Source: Bog-756 sp963703145 (lineage in GTDB: Bacteria; Actinomycetota; Acidimicrobiia; Acidimicrobiales; RAAP-2). Taken from it: a stretch of 64,000 bases of DNA. How positions within the stretch are numbered: the stretch's first letter is position 1; the number at the start of each line of letters is the position of its first letter. The stretch covers positions 4,092,001-4,156,000 of the forward strand of contig OY969793.1 in NCBI GenBank assembly GCA_963703145.1, written 5' to 3'. The notes under the pieces are model-generated. The model did no database searches. It saw nothing but the letters and a program-made list of their open reading frames with translations, and had not been told where the DNA came from. The position numbers and the translations under genes are program-made. This document shows, piece after piece, positions 50,253-59,281 of the stretch.

Positions 50253-50837
50253 ATGAACGTCGTCGTAAGCAACGTCAAAGGAGGGGTGGGCAAGACGACC
50301 ACCTCCATCTATCTGGCCGCGGCGGCAGTCGAGCGCGGCTGGGATCCCGTCCTGTTGGTCGACTCCGACCGTCAGGCGTCCTCGGCGGAATGGATGGAAG
50401 AGCGGCCCCTTGATGGTGTGGACCTGGTCGAGGCTCCGTCCGAGCGCACCGTGTCTCGTGCCATGTCCGGGCACGAGGGCCTGGCCGTGGTGGACACCCC
50501 GCCCGGCGATGAGCGCATCGTCCGGGCTGCCATCGATCGGGCCGATGCGGTGGTGATCCCGACCCGGGCCGGCGGGGTCGAGTACTCGCGGGTGGTGGCC
50601 ACCCTCGACATGATCGGTGACAAGACCCCTTACGGCGTGGTGCTGTGCGCCGCACGGCTCGGGACCAACGACCTCGATGAGGCGGTGGCCTGGTGGACCG
50701 AGTCCAAGGTTCCCATCTGGGGCATCATCCCCGAACGGGTGGGTATCGCCTCGGGCCCAGAGTCCCGCCTGTACCGGGAGGGCCTGGATCTTTACGCCGC
50801 CGTGTTGAAGCGGGCACTGCGGAAGCGCCCTGGCTGA
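50253..50837 (+). CDS. ParA/MinD-family ATPase, orphan
   Basis: 194 residues. Deviant Walker A KGGVGKTTTS near residue 9, then LLVDSDRQASSAEWMEE and VVDTPPGDERIVRAA as A' and B motifs. It is short compared with chromosomal ParA (about 260-300 aa) and lacks a DNA-binding HTH or ParB neighbour, as in small McdA/ParA-like or conjugation-related positioning ATPases. The nearby genes (DUF2237, DUF1543) give no clue. Convergent gap of 2 bp with DUF2237. Confidence 0.8.
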   Translation: MNVVVSNVKGGVGKTTTSIYLAAAAVERGWDPVLLVDSDRQASSAEWMEERPLDGVDLVEAPSERTVSRAMSGHEGLAVVDTPPGDERIVRAAIDRADAVVIPTRAGGVEYSRVVATLDMIGDKTPYGVVLCAARLGTNDLDEAVAWWTESKVPIWGIIPERVGIASGPESRLYREGLDLYAAVLKRALRKRPG

Positions 50838-50839
50838 CC

Positions 50840-51250
50840 TCAGCCCTCGAGCATCGACGGGCTGGGCGGCACGTCGACGGCGTGCTCCACCAGGGCCTCG
50901 AGTGGGACGATCTCGAGCGCCCGCTCATGGGTCGATGCCAGCACCACGAAGGCGGCTGAGCCCTCCTGGTGGGCCCGCAGCCAGTTGACGGCGGTCACGC
51001 ACCAACGGTCGCCGGGAACCAGCCCGGGAAACCGGTACTGGGGGACCGGTGTGCTCAAGTCGTTGCCGATGCCACGCTGGTGCTCGAGGAACTCGGCGGT
51101 TACCACGGCACAGATGGTGTGGCTGCCACGGTCCTCAGGACCGGTCGAACAGCACCCGTCGCGGTAGAAGCCGGTCAGCGGGTCGGTGCCGCACGGCTCG
51201 AGCTCGCCTCCCAGCACATTGCGATCGGTCACCCGTGCAGTATCGCTCAC
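50840..51250 (-). CDS. DUF2237 family protein
   Basis: 136 residues beginning NVLGGELEPCGTDPLTGFYRDGCCSTGPEDRGSHTICAVVTAEFLEHQ, diagnostic of DUF2237; several invariant Cys occur (CGTDP, GCCSTGP). It is a small uncharacterised protein of about this length in many bacteria. 63 bp downstream of the DUF1543 gene on the same strand. Confidence 0.87.
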   Translation of the reverse strand: MSDTARVTDRNVLGGELEPCGTDPLTGFYRDGCCSTGPEDRGSHTICAVVTAEFLEHQRGIGNDLSTPVPQYRFPGLVPGDRWCVTAVNWLRAHQEGSAAFVVLASTHERALEIVPLEALVEHAVDVPPSPSMLEG

Positions 51251-51313
51251 CGGGGCCGCCGGCCCGACCAGCGGACAGGCCGCCGGCCGGGCAGCAGCGC
51301 CGGGGGGCTGGCG

Positions 51314-51559
51314 TCAGTTGTAGTCGTCGAGGGGCATCTGGTCGCCGGTGCCCCCCTTGGTCAGGCCGACCTCGAATCCGTCGACCCGGTCGATCTGGCG
51401 GACGGCGTCTACGTGGCCCCGCCCCGCCCCGCTCCATTTGGCCTTGGCCAGGGTCTTGGCCTGGGCGGGATCGTCGGCCACCACCATGACCACCTCGTGG
51501 CCCTCGCCCATCCGCTCTGCGTCGAGTGGGCCTCCGAGGAATGCGACATAGAGATGCAT
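51314..51559 (-). CDS. DUF1543 family protein
   Basis: 81 residues from ATG 51559; the longer frame is not supported. Starts MHLYVAFLGGPLDAERMGEGHEVVMVVADD, then KWSGAGRGHVDAVRQIDRVDGFEV, matching the short DUF1543 domain (unknown function). Divergent from the YCII gene. Confidence 0.75.
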   Translation of the reverse strand: MHLYVAFLGGPLDAERMGEGHEVVMVVADDPAQAKTLAKAKWSGAGRGHVDAVRQIDRVDGFEVGLTKGGTGDQMPLDDYN

Positions 51560-51775
51560 GGGGCGACGATACCGTGCCAAGCCGAGCCGTCCTCTGCCGG
51601 CGAGCGGGGACAGATCGTCGACCGTCTCCACCACCGAGCACGGTCGGGCCAGTGGTGGGACAATTTCTCCAGCCCGACCAGAATTTCGCCGAACAGTGTC
51701 GATCCGGTACCGACGGCAACGTCATGAGGGGGAACTGGCCGTGCACCGGCACGACTGCCTAGCAAGGAGCGACCC

Positions 51776-52111
51776 ATGCGCTACATGTTGATCATCCACA
51801 ACGACCCGACCCTGCACCCCGTGCCCGGGGACCCCGAGTGGGACCAGCTGATGAAGGACTACGCCGACTTCAGCAATCAGCTGGGCACCTACACCGGCGA
51901 TCCGCTGAACGATCCGAGCACCGCCACGACAGTCCGCGTCCGGGACGGGGAGACTCTGATCGTGGACGGCCCCTTCGAGGAGACCAAGGAGTGGATGTCG
52001 GGCTACTACATCGTCGATTTCGACAACCTCGACCAGGCCATCCGGGCGGCCAGCATGGTGCCGTCGGCCAAGTACGGCTCGGTCGAGGTCCGACCCGTGG
52101 CGGAGATGTAG
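51776..52111 (+). CDS. YCII-related (DGPF) protein
   Basis: 111 residues: MRYMLIIHNDP start, TTVRVRDGETLIVDGPFEETKEWMSGYYIVD containing DGPF, and SAKYGSVEVRPV at the end. DGPF proteins are typically coded next to ECF42 sigma factors, as here. Role is unknown; probably a small redox or regulatory protein. The sigma factor follows after its stop. Confidence 0.85.
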   Translation: MRYMLIIHNDPTLHPVPGDPEWDQLMKDYADFSNQLGTYTGDPLNDPSTATTVRVRDGETLIVDGPFEETKEWMSGYYIVDFDNLDQAIRAASMVPSAKYGSVEVRPVAEM

Positions 52112-52113
52112 TC

Positions 52114-53412
52114 CTGGACCATTCCCTACCCTCCGGCCGCGTCGGTGGCGCCGAGCGCGCCCTGGCCGCCGTCTACGCCGCCGACCGCGCCCTGGCCGCC
52201 GTCTACGCCGCCGACCGCGGCCGGTTGGTGGCCACCTTGATCGGGCTTCTCCGGGACTTCGACCTGGCCGAGGATGCCCTCCATGACGCCGTCGAAGCGG
52301 CCGCGTCGCACTGGCCGGTCGACGGCGTTCCGGACAATCCGGCGGCATGGCTCCTGACCACGGCCCGGCGTAAGGCCATCGACCGCCTGCGTTCGGTCAC
52401 GGCCTCGGAGCGGCGACAGCGGGCCTGGGGCGAGCTGGCCATCGCCTGGGACGCCGGCAACGGGACCCAGCCCATCCCCGACGACCGGCTCCGCCTGATC
52501 TTCACCTGCTGTCATCCCGCCCTGACCCTCGAGGCGCAGGTGGCCCTGACCCTGCGCACCCTGGGTGGGCTCTCGACCGAGGAGGTGGCCAAGGCCTTCT
52601 TGGTGTCGGGGCCCACGCTCGCCCAACGGATCGTGCGGGCCAAGCGCAAGATCCGAGAAGCGGGGATCGCCTACCGGGTGCCGTCCGCCTCCGAGCTCCC
52701 GGGCCGGCTCGGTGCTGTGCTGGCGGTGATCTACCTCATCTTCAACGCCGGCTACCTGGCTCCGAGCGGAGCCGAGCTGGTCAAGGTCGATCTGTGCGAC
52801 GAGGCGGTCCGGTTGATCGCGGTGGTCGTCGAACTGCTCCCCGATGAGCCCGAGCCCCTGAGCCTGGCGGCCATGATGCAGTTCCAGGATGCCCGCCGTG
52901 ACGCCCGGGTCGACGCCTCGGGGGTCCCGATGACGATGGAGGACCAGGACCGCACCCGTTGGGACGCCGCCAAGGTGGCGCGTGGCATGGCGCTGCTCGA
53001 GGCGTCCCAGCGACTCGGCACGCCCGGCCCCTATGGGGTGAAGGCGGCCATCAGCGCGCTGCACGCCGCGGCACCCCGGGCCGAAGTCACCGACTGGGGT
53101 GCCATCGTCAACCTCTACGACACGCTGCTCGGCTGGGAGCCCACTCCGGTGGTGCGCCTCAACCGGGCGGTGGCGGTGGCCATGGCCGAGGGTGCTCCTA
53201 CCGGCCTGGCACTGGTGGACTCGCCCGAGCTGGCCGAGCCGTTGGCTGAGTACCACCTCTACCACGCCACCCGGGCCGACCTGCTCCGGCGTATCGGAAG
53301 GGTCGACGAGGCCGCCCTCGCCTATCGCCGGGCCCGGGTACTGACCGACAACGCCGCGGAGCACCGGTTCATCGACCAACGGCTGGCCCTCGTCGAAGCC
53401 CCGGCCGGCTGA
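52114..53412 (+). CDS. ECF42-type sigma factor with C-terminal TPR-like region (start uncertain)
   Basis: Region 2 begins LVATLIGLLRDFDLAEDALHDAVEAA and ends with AWLLTTARRKAIDRLR; region 4 reads LRTLGGLSTEEVAKAFLVSGPTLAQRIVRAKRKIREAG. A long C-terminal region (about 230 residues, AVIYLIFNAGYLAPSG, MALLEASQRLGTPGPYGVKAAISALHAAAP) is typical of ECF42. In frame between the YCII stop and the domain there is no ATG, GTG or TTG before a TTG at 52225; I give the CTG at 52114 as a conservative limit. A 30-bp exact in-frame duplication precedes the domain. Confidence 0.8.
   Translation: MDHSLPSGRVGGAERALAAVYAADRALAAVYAADRGRLVATLIGLLRDFDLAEDALHDAVEAAASHWPVDGVPDNPAAWLLTTARRKAIDRLRSVTASERRQRAWGELAIAWDAGNGTQPIPDDRLRLIFTCCHPALTLEAQVALTLRTLGGLSTEEVAKAFLVSGPTLAQRIVRAKRKIREAGIAYRVPSASELPGRLGAVLAVIYLIFNAGYLAPSGAELVKVDLCDEAVRLIAVVVELLPDEPEPLSLAAMMQFQDARRDARVDASGVPMTMEDQDRTRWDAAKVARGMALLEASQRLGTPGPYGVKAAISALHAAAPRAEVTDWGAIVNLYDTLLGWEPTPVVRLNRAVAVAMAEGAPTGLALVDSPELAEPLAEYHLYHATRADLLRRIGRVDEAALAYRRARVLTDNAAEHRFIDQRLALVEAPAG
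52159..52218 (+). repeat. Exact 30-bp tandem duplication inside the ECF42 gene
   Basis: Units 52159-52188 and 52189-52218 are identical and encode ALAAVYAADR twice. It is a direct, in-frame duplication of ten codons, close to the ambiguous start. Confidence 0.9.
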
Positions 53413-53445
53413 CGCACGACAGGGCCGGCGGGCCTGACCCTCTGG

Positions 53446-54354
53446 TCAGGTGGCGCGGATGAAGTCGGCCACGACGGCGGCGAGCTCAGGGCCCTTGTCC
53501 TCCTGAAGGAAGTGCCCACCCCCGACGATCGTGGTGTGGGGCTGACCCTGGGCGCCGGGGATACGGGCCTGCAGGACACGATCGGACCCGGCCGTGATGG
53601 GGTCCCCGTCGCTGAACGCCGTGAGGAACGGTTTGTCGAAGGACTCGAGCACCGTCCATGCCGCCCGGTTGGCGGACGCCGCCGGATCGTCGGGGGAGAC
53701 CGGGACGAGGGTGGGGAACTGGCGGGCGCCCTCGGCGTAGTCCTGGTCGGGGAACGGCGCGTCGTAGGCCGCCACGACCTCGGGCGTGAGCTCGCTGGCA
53801 CAGCCGAAGTTGACGATGGTCCCGGTCGGGAACACCTCGACCTCCTGGGAGAAGTTGAGCCAGCCGAGGAAGGCCTCACCGGGTGCCGAGTCGCCGGTGG
53901 GCAGGAAGGTGTTGGCCGCCACCACCCGTGCGAAGCGGTCGGGATGCTCGCCCACCAGGCGGAGGCCGATTAGACCACCCCAGTCCTGACAGACGAGGGT
54001 GACGTCGAACAGGTCGAGGCGATCGAACACGAGGCTCCGGACCCACTCCACATGGCGGGCGAAGGTGTACTCGCTCCGCGGGGTCGGCTTGTCGGAGCGA
54101 CCGAAGCCGACCAGGTCGGGCGCCATGATCGCGGAAGCCGGCGTCGATCAGCACGGGGATCATGTGGCGGTAGAGGTAGCTCCATGACGGCTCGCCGTGG
54201 AGCAGGAGCACGGTCGGCCCATCCGGCCGTCCCTCGTCGAGATAGTGCATGCGTAGGGTCCCACCGTCCTGGTCGCGAGGTCGGCGTAATGGGGGTCGAA
54301 GTCGTACCCGGGCAGGTGCTCGAAGCAGGAATCGGGGGTTCGGAGCGTCTTCAT
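53446..54354 (-). CDS. Haloalkane dehalogenase-like alpha/beta hydrolase (two compensating frameshifts)
   Basis: 302 residues when repaired, from ATG 54354. Shift one lies near 54273-54278 (one base missing), shift two near 54127-54133 (one base extra); the net length is 3n. Conserved: HGEPSWSYLYRHMIP oxyanion region, Asp124 nucleophile in CQDWGG with Trp125 for halide, acid Asp near 249-251 (FSDGDP) and His281 (GGGHFLQED). It hydrolyses carbon-halogen bonds to alcohols; epoxide hydrolase is a related alternative but the DWGG pattern favours dehalogenase. Only the C-terminal 226 residues are in one uninterrupted frame. Confidence 0.75.
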
Positions 54355-54461
54355 GGCCTGACTCACCTCGTGGTCGTGGGGGACCCGCGGTCTCGTCCCC
54401 CGACGTGACACTACCGGTGCCAATTGATCGCCGCCGTCTCCGTCGGGTGGGGCCGGCCGGA

Positions 54462-55235
54462 TCAGCGGAGGGCGTTCTTGACGAAATCGTCCGTCCCGTG
54501 CCCGACGTCCAGCATCGCGCCACCGTGCCAGCTGCCCCGGAGGTGGCGCCGGATGGCCGGTGGCCCGTCGGCGGTACCCCTGGCCGCCGAGTGCCACAGG
54601 TCGGCATGGTGGAAGAGGACGTCGCCGCGTTCCTGGTACAGGGCAATCTCCCCGGCAACCCGCTCGAACCCGAGTGGCATCCCCCCGATCCCGCCGAGAT
54701 GGCTGCCGGGCACCACGCGGAGGAAACCGTTGGCGGGCGAGGTCGGGTCGAAGTGGATGGTGAAGGCAACGCCCGGCCAGATGCCGAGGTGGGGACCGGA
54801 CTGGTGGTCCGTGTGCCAGCCGATCCTCGAGTAGCCCGATCCGGGATCAGGCCGTGCGTCCTGGTAGACCACGCCGAACTGCTCGTAGTCGAGCAGCCAG
54901 GCGTGGGAGCCGATGAGGCGGTCGATCACCCGGGTGATGGAAGGGGCCCGGACGAGGGTGTTGGCGCGGGGCGCGGCCTCGGTGGCGAAACAGACGTAGT
55001 GGGCGAAGTGCCGCCCGTCGATGGCGGCGTCGGGGTCGTCGAGGATGACCGTGCTGTGGCGCACATCGAGCTCCCCGTTGGCAAGGTTGTCCTGTGCCCG
55101 GACCAGGTCGCGCTCGGTTTGGGCCAGCTCGTCCTGGCTGAAGGCGTGGCGCAGGGTGGCATAGCCGTTGGCTTCGAAGAACGCCGCCAAGTCGTCCAAC
55201 TCCTGCCCGGTGAACACGCCCGGCGTATCGGTCAT
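54462..55235 (-). CDS. Phytanoyl-CoA dioxygenase (PhyH) family protein
   Basis: 257 residues from ATG 55235. The facial triad is visible: HTD in GWHTDHQSGPHLG and the distal His in LWHSAARG, followed by RRHLRGSWHGG whose Arg would bind 2-oxoglutarate. N-terminal TGQELDDLAAFFEANGYATLRHAF is the usual PhyH start. Fe(II)/2OG-dependent hydroxylation of an unidentified substrate. Convergent-spaced (107 bp) from the dehalogenase, same strand. Confidence 0.88.
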   Translation of the reverse strand: MTDTPGVFTGQELDDLAAFFEANGYATLRHAFSQDELAQTERDLVRAQDNLANGELDVRHSTVILDDPDAAIDGRHFAHYVCFATEAAPRANTLVRAPSITRVIDRLIGSHAWLLDYEQFGVVYQDARPDPGSGYSRIGWHTDHQSGPHLGIWPGVAFTIHFDPTSPANGFLRVVPGSHLGGIGGMPLGFERVAGEIALYQERGDVLFHHADLWHSAARGTADGPPAIRRHLRGSWHGGAMLDVGHGTDDFVKNALR

Positions 55236-55418
55236 CGGCCCGTCCGCCCCGATCCGCGCACACGTGTCGTCCTCACACCACAATTGTAGGCCCAGGGTGT
55301 CTGGCACCCGGCTGGCCCCTCGCATCGTCCCGGCTCGTCGGCCGCCGGCGAAGCACCGTCGCCCGCCCCGCTCCGCCACGTCGTCCCGCCCGCTCGCGGT
55401 TCGCCGTACCATGCAGGG

Positions 55419-57135
55419 ATGACCAACGACGCCGGAAACGACCCCGCAGAAGAGCCGCTGGTCGGACTCAAGCCCCGTAGCTACCAGGTCACCGACGGGC
55501 CGACGCGGGCACCGGCCCGGGCCATGCTCCGTGCCGTTGGGATGACCGATGCCGATTGGGACAAGCCCCAGATCGGCGTGGCCTCGTCCTGGAACGAGGT
55601 CACCCCGTGCAACCTCCCGCTCGACCGGTTGGCCAAACGGGCCAAGGACGGGGTGCGAGACGGCGGGGGCTTCCCGCTCGAGTTCGTGACCATCGCCGTG
55701 TCCGACGGGATCTCGATGGGCCACGAGGGCATGCGGGCCTCGCTGGTCAGCCGTGAGGTCATCGCCGACTCCGTCGAGATGATGATGCACGCCGAGCGCT
55801 TCGACGGCCTGGTCACCCTGGCCGGGTGCGACAAGTCCCTCCCGGGGATGCTCATGGCCGCCGCCCGACTCAACCTGCCCAGTGTGTTCCTCTACGGAGG
55901 GTCGATCCTGCCGGGCCGGGTGGGGGACCGGGCCCTCGACATCACCTCGGTGTTCGAGGCCGTGGGGGCCCATGCCGTCGACGCCCTCTCCGACGAGGAG
56001 CTCAGTCTGATCGAGCACAACGCCTGTCCCACCGAGGGCTCGTGTGCCGGCATGTTCACCGCCAACACCATGGCCTCGGTGGCCGAGGCGCTCGGGATGT
56101 CCTTGCCCGGCAGCTCCTCGGCCCCGGCGGTCGACCGCCGACGCGACGACGCCGCCTTCCGGTCGGGCCAGGCGGTGGTGGAGCTGCTCCGGTCGGGCAT
56201 CCGGCCGCCGCCAGATCATGACCAAGGCGGCATTCGAGAACGCCATCGCTGTCACCATGGCCCTGGGTGGCTCGACCAACGCGGTGCTCCATCTGCTGGC
56301 CATCGCCCATGAGGCCCGGGTGGACCTGGAACTCGACGACTTCAACAAGGTGGCGGCCCGCGTCCCGCACCTGGCGGACACCAAGCCGCATGGGAAGTAC
56401 CACATGGCCGACATCGATCGCATCGGCGGGGTGCCCGTCGTGATGGCCGAGCTGTTGGAGGCGGGCCTGTTGCACGGCGACTGCATCACGGTGACCGGCC
56501 GGACCGTGGCCGAGAACCTGGCCGCCCTCGACCCGCCAGCGCCCGACGGCGACGTGGTCCATGCCATGGGTGACCCCATCCACACCCAGGGCGGTATCGC
56601 CGTGCTCACCGGGTCGCTGGCCCCCAACGGGGCGGTGGTCAAGGTGGCCGGCATCGACCAGCTGACCTTCGACGGGACGGCCCGGGTCTTCGACGGCGAG
56701 GACCTGGCCATGGAGGCCATCCTGGCGGGATCCATCGAGCCCAACACCGTGGTGGTCATCCGCTACGAGGGTCCCAAGGGCGGTCCGGGCATGCGCGAGA
56801 TGCTGGCGGTCACCGGGGCCATGAAGGGGGTGGGGCGTGGCGGGGACTGCGCGCTGGTCACCGATGGCCGGTTCTCGGGCGGCACCCACGGCTTCTGCAT
56901 CGGTCATGTGGCACCCGAGGCGGTCGACGGAGGCCCGATCGGTCTGGTGGCTGACGGGGACCGCATCGTGGTCGATGTCGTGGGCCACACCATCGACCTC
57001 ATGGTCGACGGTGACGAGCTCGAGCGACGTCGGTCGAGCCTCAAGCACCCGGACCCCCGCTACACCACCGGGGTGCTGGCCAAGTACGCGCGTCTGGTGA
57101 CCGGGGCCGAACGCGGCGCCATCACCGAGCCCTAG
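55419..57135 (+). CDS. ilvD: Dihydroxy-acid dehydratase (one-base frameshift)
   Basis: 571 residues once the extra base near 56203-56212 (CGGCCGCCGCC) is removed; without it the frame ends early at 56312. Signature GCDKSLPGMLMAAARLNLPSVFLYGG, CPTEGSCAGMFTANTMASVAEALG with the iron-sulfur cysteines, GGSTNAVLHLLAIAHEA, and GPKGGPGMREMLAVTGA. Catalyses dehydration of 2,3-dihydroxy acids to 2-keto acids, the third common step of Val/Ile/Leu synthesis. Followed by the ilvBNC attenuator, probably coordinately needed. Confidence 0.88.
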
Positions 57136-57211
57136 CGCCTGGCCTGGGCAACCCGGCAGCTCCGGGATGTGCTTGTAACCGGCCCGGAGAACGTGCAACA
57201 ATGTCTGCACT

Positions 57212-57262
57212 ATGCCTATGAGCCCGGTTCACCCCTCGATCATCCTGGTACTCGTTTCGTAG
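57212..57262 (+). CDS. Branched-chain-rich leader peptide of the ilvBNC attenuator
   Basis: 16 codons: MPMSPVHPSIILVLVS. Six of the last seven residues before the final Ser are Ile/Leu/Val (codons ATC, ATC, CTG, GTA, CTC, GTT), and the stop sits at the base of the first RNA hairpin. Shortage of Ile, Leu or Val tRNA would stall a ribosome here. ATG 57218 is an internal alternative start. No strong ribosome-binding site is evident; a second ATG at 57201 is out of frame. The arrangement is typical of ilv attenuation in Actinobacteria. Confidence 0.8.
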   Translation: MPMSPVHPSIILVLVS

Positions 57263-57322
57263 CGCACGCGACGCTCTCTCGCCGTGTGCGCTCTCCGACC
57301 TCCCAGCTGGGAGGTCGTTTTC
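57261..57322 (+). promoter_or_regulatory. ilv attenuator: pause/antiterminator hairpin and intrinsic terminator
   Basis: Hairpin 1: AGCGCACGCG (57261-57270) pairs with CGTGTGCGCT (57283-57292), with one G-U pair. Hairpin 2: the perfect palindrome GACCTCCCAGCTGGGAGGTC (57297-57316) is followed by GTTTTC, an intrinsic terminator ahead of ilvB. The leader peptide stop lies at the 5' foot of hairpin 1. The alternative antiterminator pairing is not resolved by eye. Confidence 0.8.
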
Positions 57323-57457
57323 ATGTCCCGACACGGATCTCCGACGGGATCACGCCCACCACCGGACCCACCGTCGATCACGACACCACGCCACGCAGAC
57401 CCCGACCGAGCAGCACGACACCACCGCACGACCAGACACAGCACAAGGGAGCACCCG

Positions 57458-59281
57458 ATGGAACTGACAGGAGCACAAGCCCTCATCAAGAGCTTGGAGA
57501 TGCAGCGGGTGGAGGTCATGTTCGGCCTTCCCGGCGGTGCCATCCTGCCCGTCTACGACCCGATCATCGACTCGTCGATCCGACACATCCTCGTGCGCCA
57601 CGAGCAGGGTGCCGGCCACATGGCCGAGGGCTATGCCCAGGTGACCGGTCGGCCGGGCGTGGCCATCGTGACCAGTGGGCCCGGGGCGACCAATATCGTG
57701 ACGCCACTGGCCGATGCCTACATGGACTCGATCCCGCTGGTGGTGGTGACCGGCCAGGTGGCGACGTCCGCCATCGGCACCGACGCGTTCCAGGAGAGTG
57801 ACATCACCGGCATCACCATGGGGATCACCAAGCACAATTGGCTGATCACCGACGTCAGGGACATTCCACGCGTGGTGGCCGAGGCCTTCCACGTGGCTAC
57901 CACCGGACGGCCGGGCCCAGTCCTCATCGACGTTCCCAAGGACATCGCCAACAGCACCATGGAGTGGTACTGGCCCGAGCCGTCCGACCTCGACCTGCCG
58001 GGCTACCACCCGGTGACCGAGGGCGACCCCGCTCTGGTGCGTGAGGCCGCCGAGCTGCTGTTGGCCGCCGACCGCCCGGTCATCTACGCCGGGGGCGGGA
58101 TCTTGAAGGCCCGTGCCGCCGACTCGTTGCGCGAGCTGGCCGAGCGCACGGGGATCCCGGTCGTCACCACCTTGATGGCCCGAGGGTCGTTTCCCGACTC
58201 CCACCCGCTCTGCCTCGGCATGCCGGGCATGCACGGCAACTACACCGCCGTGACCGCCATGCAGCGCGCCGACCTGCTCATCGCCTTGGGCAGCCGGTTC
58301 GACGACCGGGTGACCGGCAAGGTCGACGCCTTCGCACCCGAGGCCAAGATCATCCATGTGGACATCGACCCAGCCGAGTTGCACAAGGTCCGCTTCGCCG
58401 ACGTGGCCATCGCCGGTGACTGCCGGCTGGTCATCGACGAACTGTTGGTGGCCCTCACCGACCTCGGTCTACCCCACTCCGACACCACGCGTGGCGGCTC
58501 AGGTGGCGCACCGAGCGACGCCGTGGCCGGGGCTCCGGCCACGCCCGGCTCGTCGGCCGCCTCGCACCCGCGGGAGACACTGGCCCCCTGGCGGGCACAG
58601 CTCAGCGAATGGCAGCGTCGCTTCCCGCTGGTCTACGACCAGCAGCCCGGTTCGGGCGCCCTGAAGCCCCAGTTCGTGCTCGAGAACCTCCGGGACGCCA
58701 CACCCGACGACACGATCGTGGCTTCGGGCGTGGGCCAGCACCAGATGTTCGCCTCGCAGTGGTGGCAGTTCGACTATCCCTATACCTGGGTGAACTCAGG
58801 GGGGCTCGGGACCATGGGCTTCGCCGTTCCCGCCGCCATCGGCGCCAAGGTCGGACGGCCGGACAAGATGGTGTGGGCCGTGGACGGCGACGGCTGCTTC
58901 CAGATGACCGCGCAAGAGCTGGTGACGGCGAGCTCGGAGCGCATCCCGGTCAAGATCGCCATCCTCAACAACGCCTATCTGGGCATGGTCCGCCAGTGGC
59001 AGGAGATGTTCTACGAGGAGCGGTACTCCGAGGTGTACCTCTCACCCGACCTCCCCGATTACGTGGGCTGGGCCGAGTCGATGGGGTGCGTGGGGATCCG
59101 GGTGGAGTCGGCCGAAGAGGTGGCCGCGGCCATCGACAAGGCCAACAACATCGACGACCGTCCCGTGGTGGTCGACTTCCGCACCGACGCGTTCGAGAAG
59201 GTCTTCCCCATGGTGGCGGCGGGATCCTCCAACGACGACATCGTGGTGGACCCCTCGCTCGGCCTGGAGGGACGGCCATGA
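57458..59281 (+). CDS. ilvB: Acetolactate synthase large subunit
   Basis: 607 residues from ATG 57458 (AAGGGAG seven bases before; an upstream frame has no homology). Three ThDP domains: ELTGAQALIKSLEMQRVEVMFGLPGGAILPVYD, GPGATNIVTPLADAYMDSIPLVVVTGQV (glutamate in VRHEQGAGHMAEGYA activates ThDP), central FAD-type domain with IYAGGGILKARAA, and C-terminal VDGDGCFQMTAQEL with the diphosphate GDG...NN pattern. It makes acetolactate or acetohydroxybutyrate. Overlaps ilvN by 4 bp. Regulated by the leader attenuator. An inserted Gly/Ala-rich loop occurs near residue 350. Confidence 0.95.
   Translation: MELTGAQALIKSLEMQRVEVMFGLPGGAILPVYDPIIDSSIRHILVRHEQGAGHMAEGYAQVTGRPGVAIVTSGPGATNIVTPLADAYMDSIPLVVVTGQVATSAIGTDAFQESDITGITMGITKHNWLITDVRDIPRVVAEAFHVATTGRPGPVLIDVPKDIANSTMEWYWPEPSDLDLPGYHPVTEGDPALVREAAELLLAADRPVIYAGGGILKARAADSLRELAERTGIPVVTTLMARGSFPDSHPLCLGMPGMHGNYTAVTAMQRADLLIALGSRFDDRVTGKVDAFAPEAKIIHVDIDPAELHKVRFADVAIAGDCRLVIDELLVALTDLGLPHSDTTRGGSGGAPSDAVAGAPATPGSSAASHPRETLAPWRAQLSEWQRRFPLVYDQQPGSGALKPQFVLENLRDATPDDTIVASGVGQHQMFASQWWQFDYPYTWVNSGGLGTMGFAVPAAIGAKVGRPDKMVWAVDGDGCFQMTAQELVTASSERIPVKIAILNNAYLGMVRQWQEMFYEERYSEVYLSPDLPDYVGWAESMGCVGIRVESAEEVAAAIDKANNIDDRPVVVDFRTDAFEKVFPMVAAGSSNDDIVVDPSLGLEGRP

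Noticed and set aside
54462..56759. 765-codon minus-strand ORF covering PhyH and the 5' half of ilvD
   Set aside because: Only the first 257 codons from ATG 55235 match a family; the rest is antisense to ilvD.
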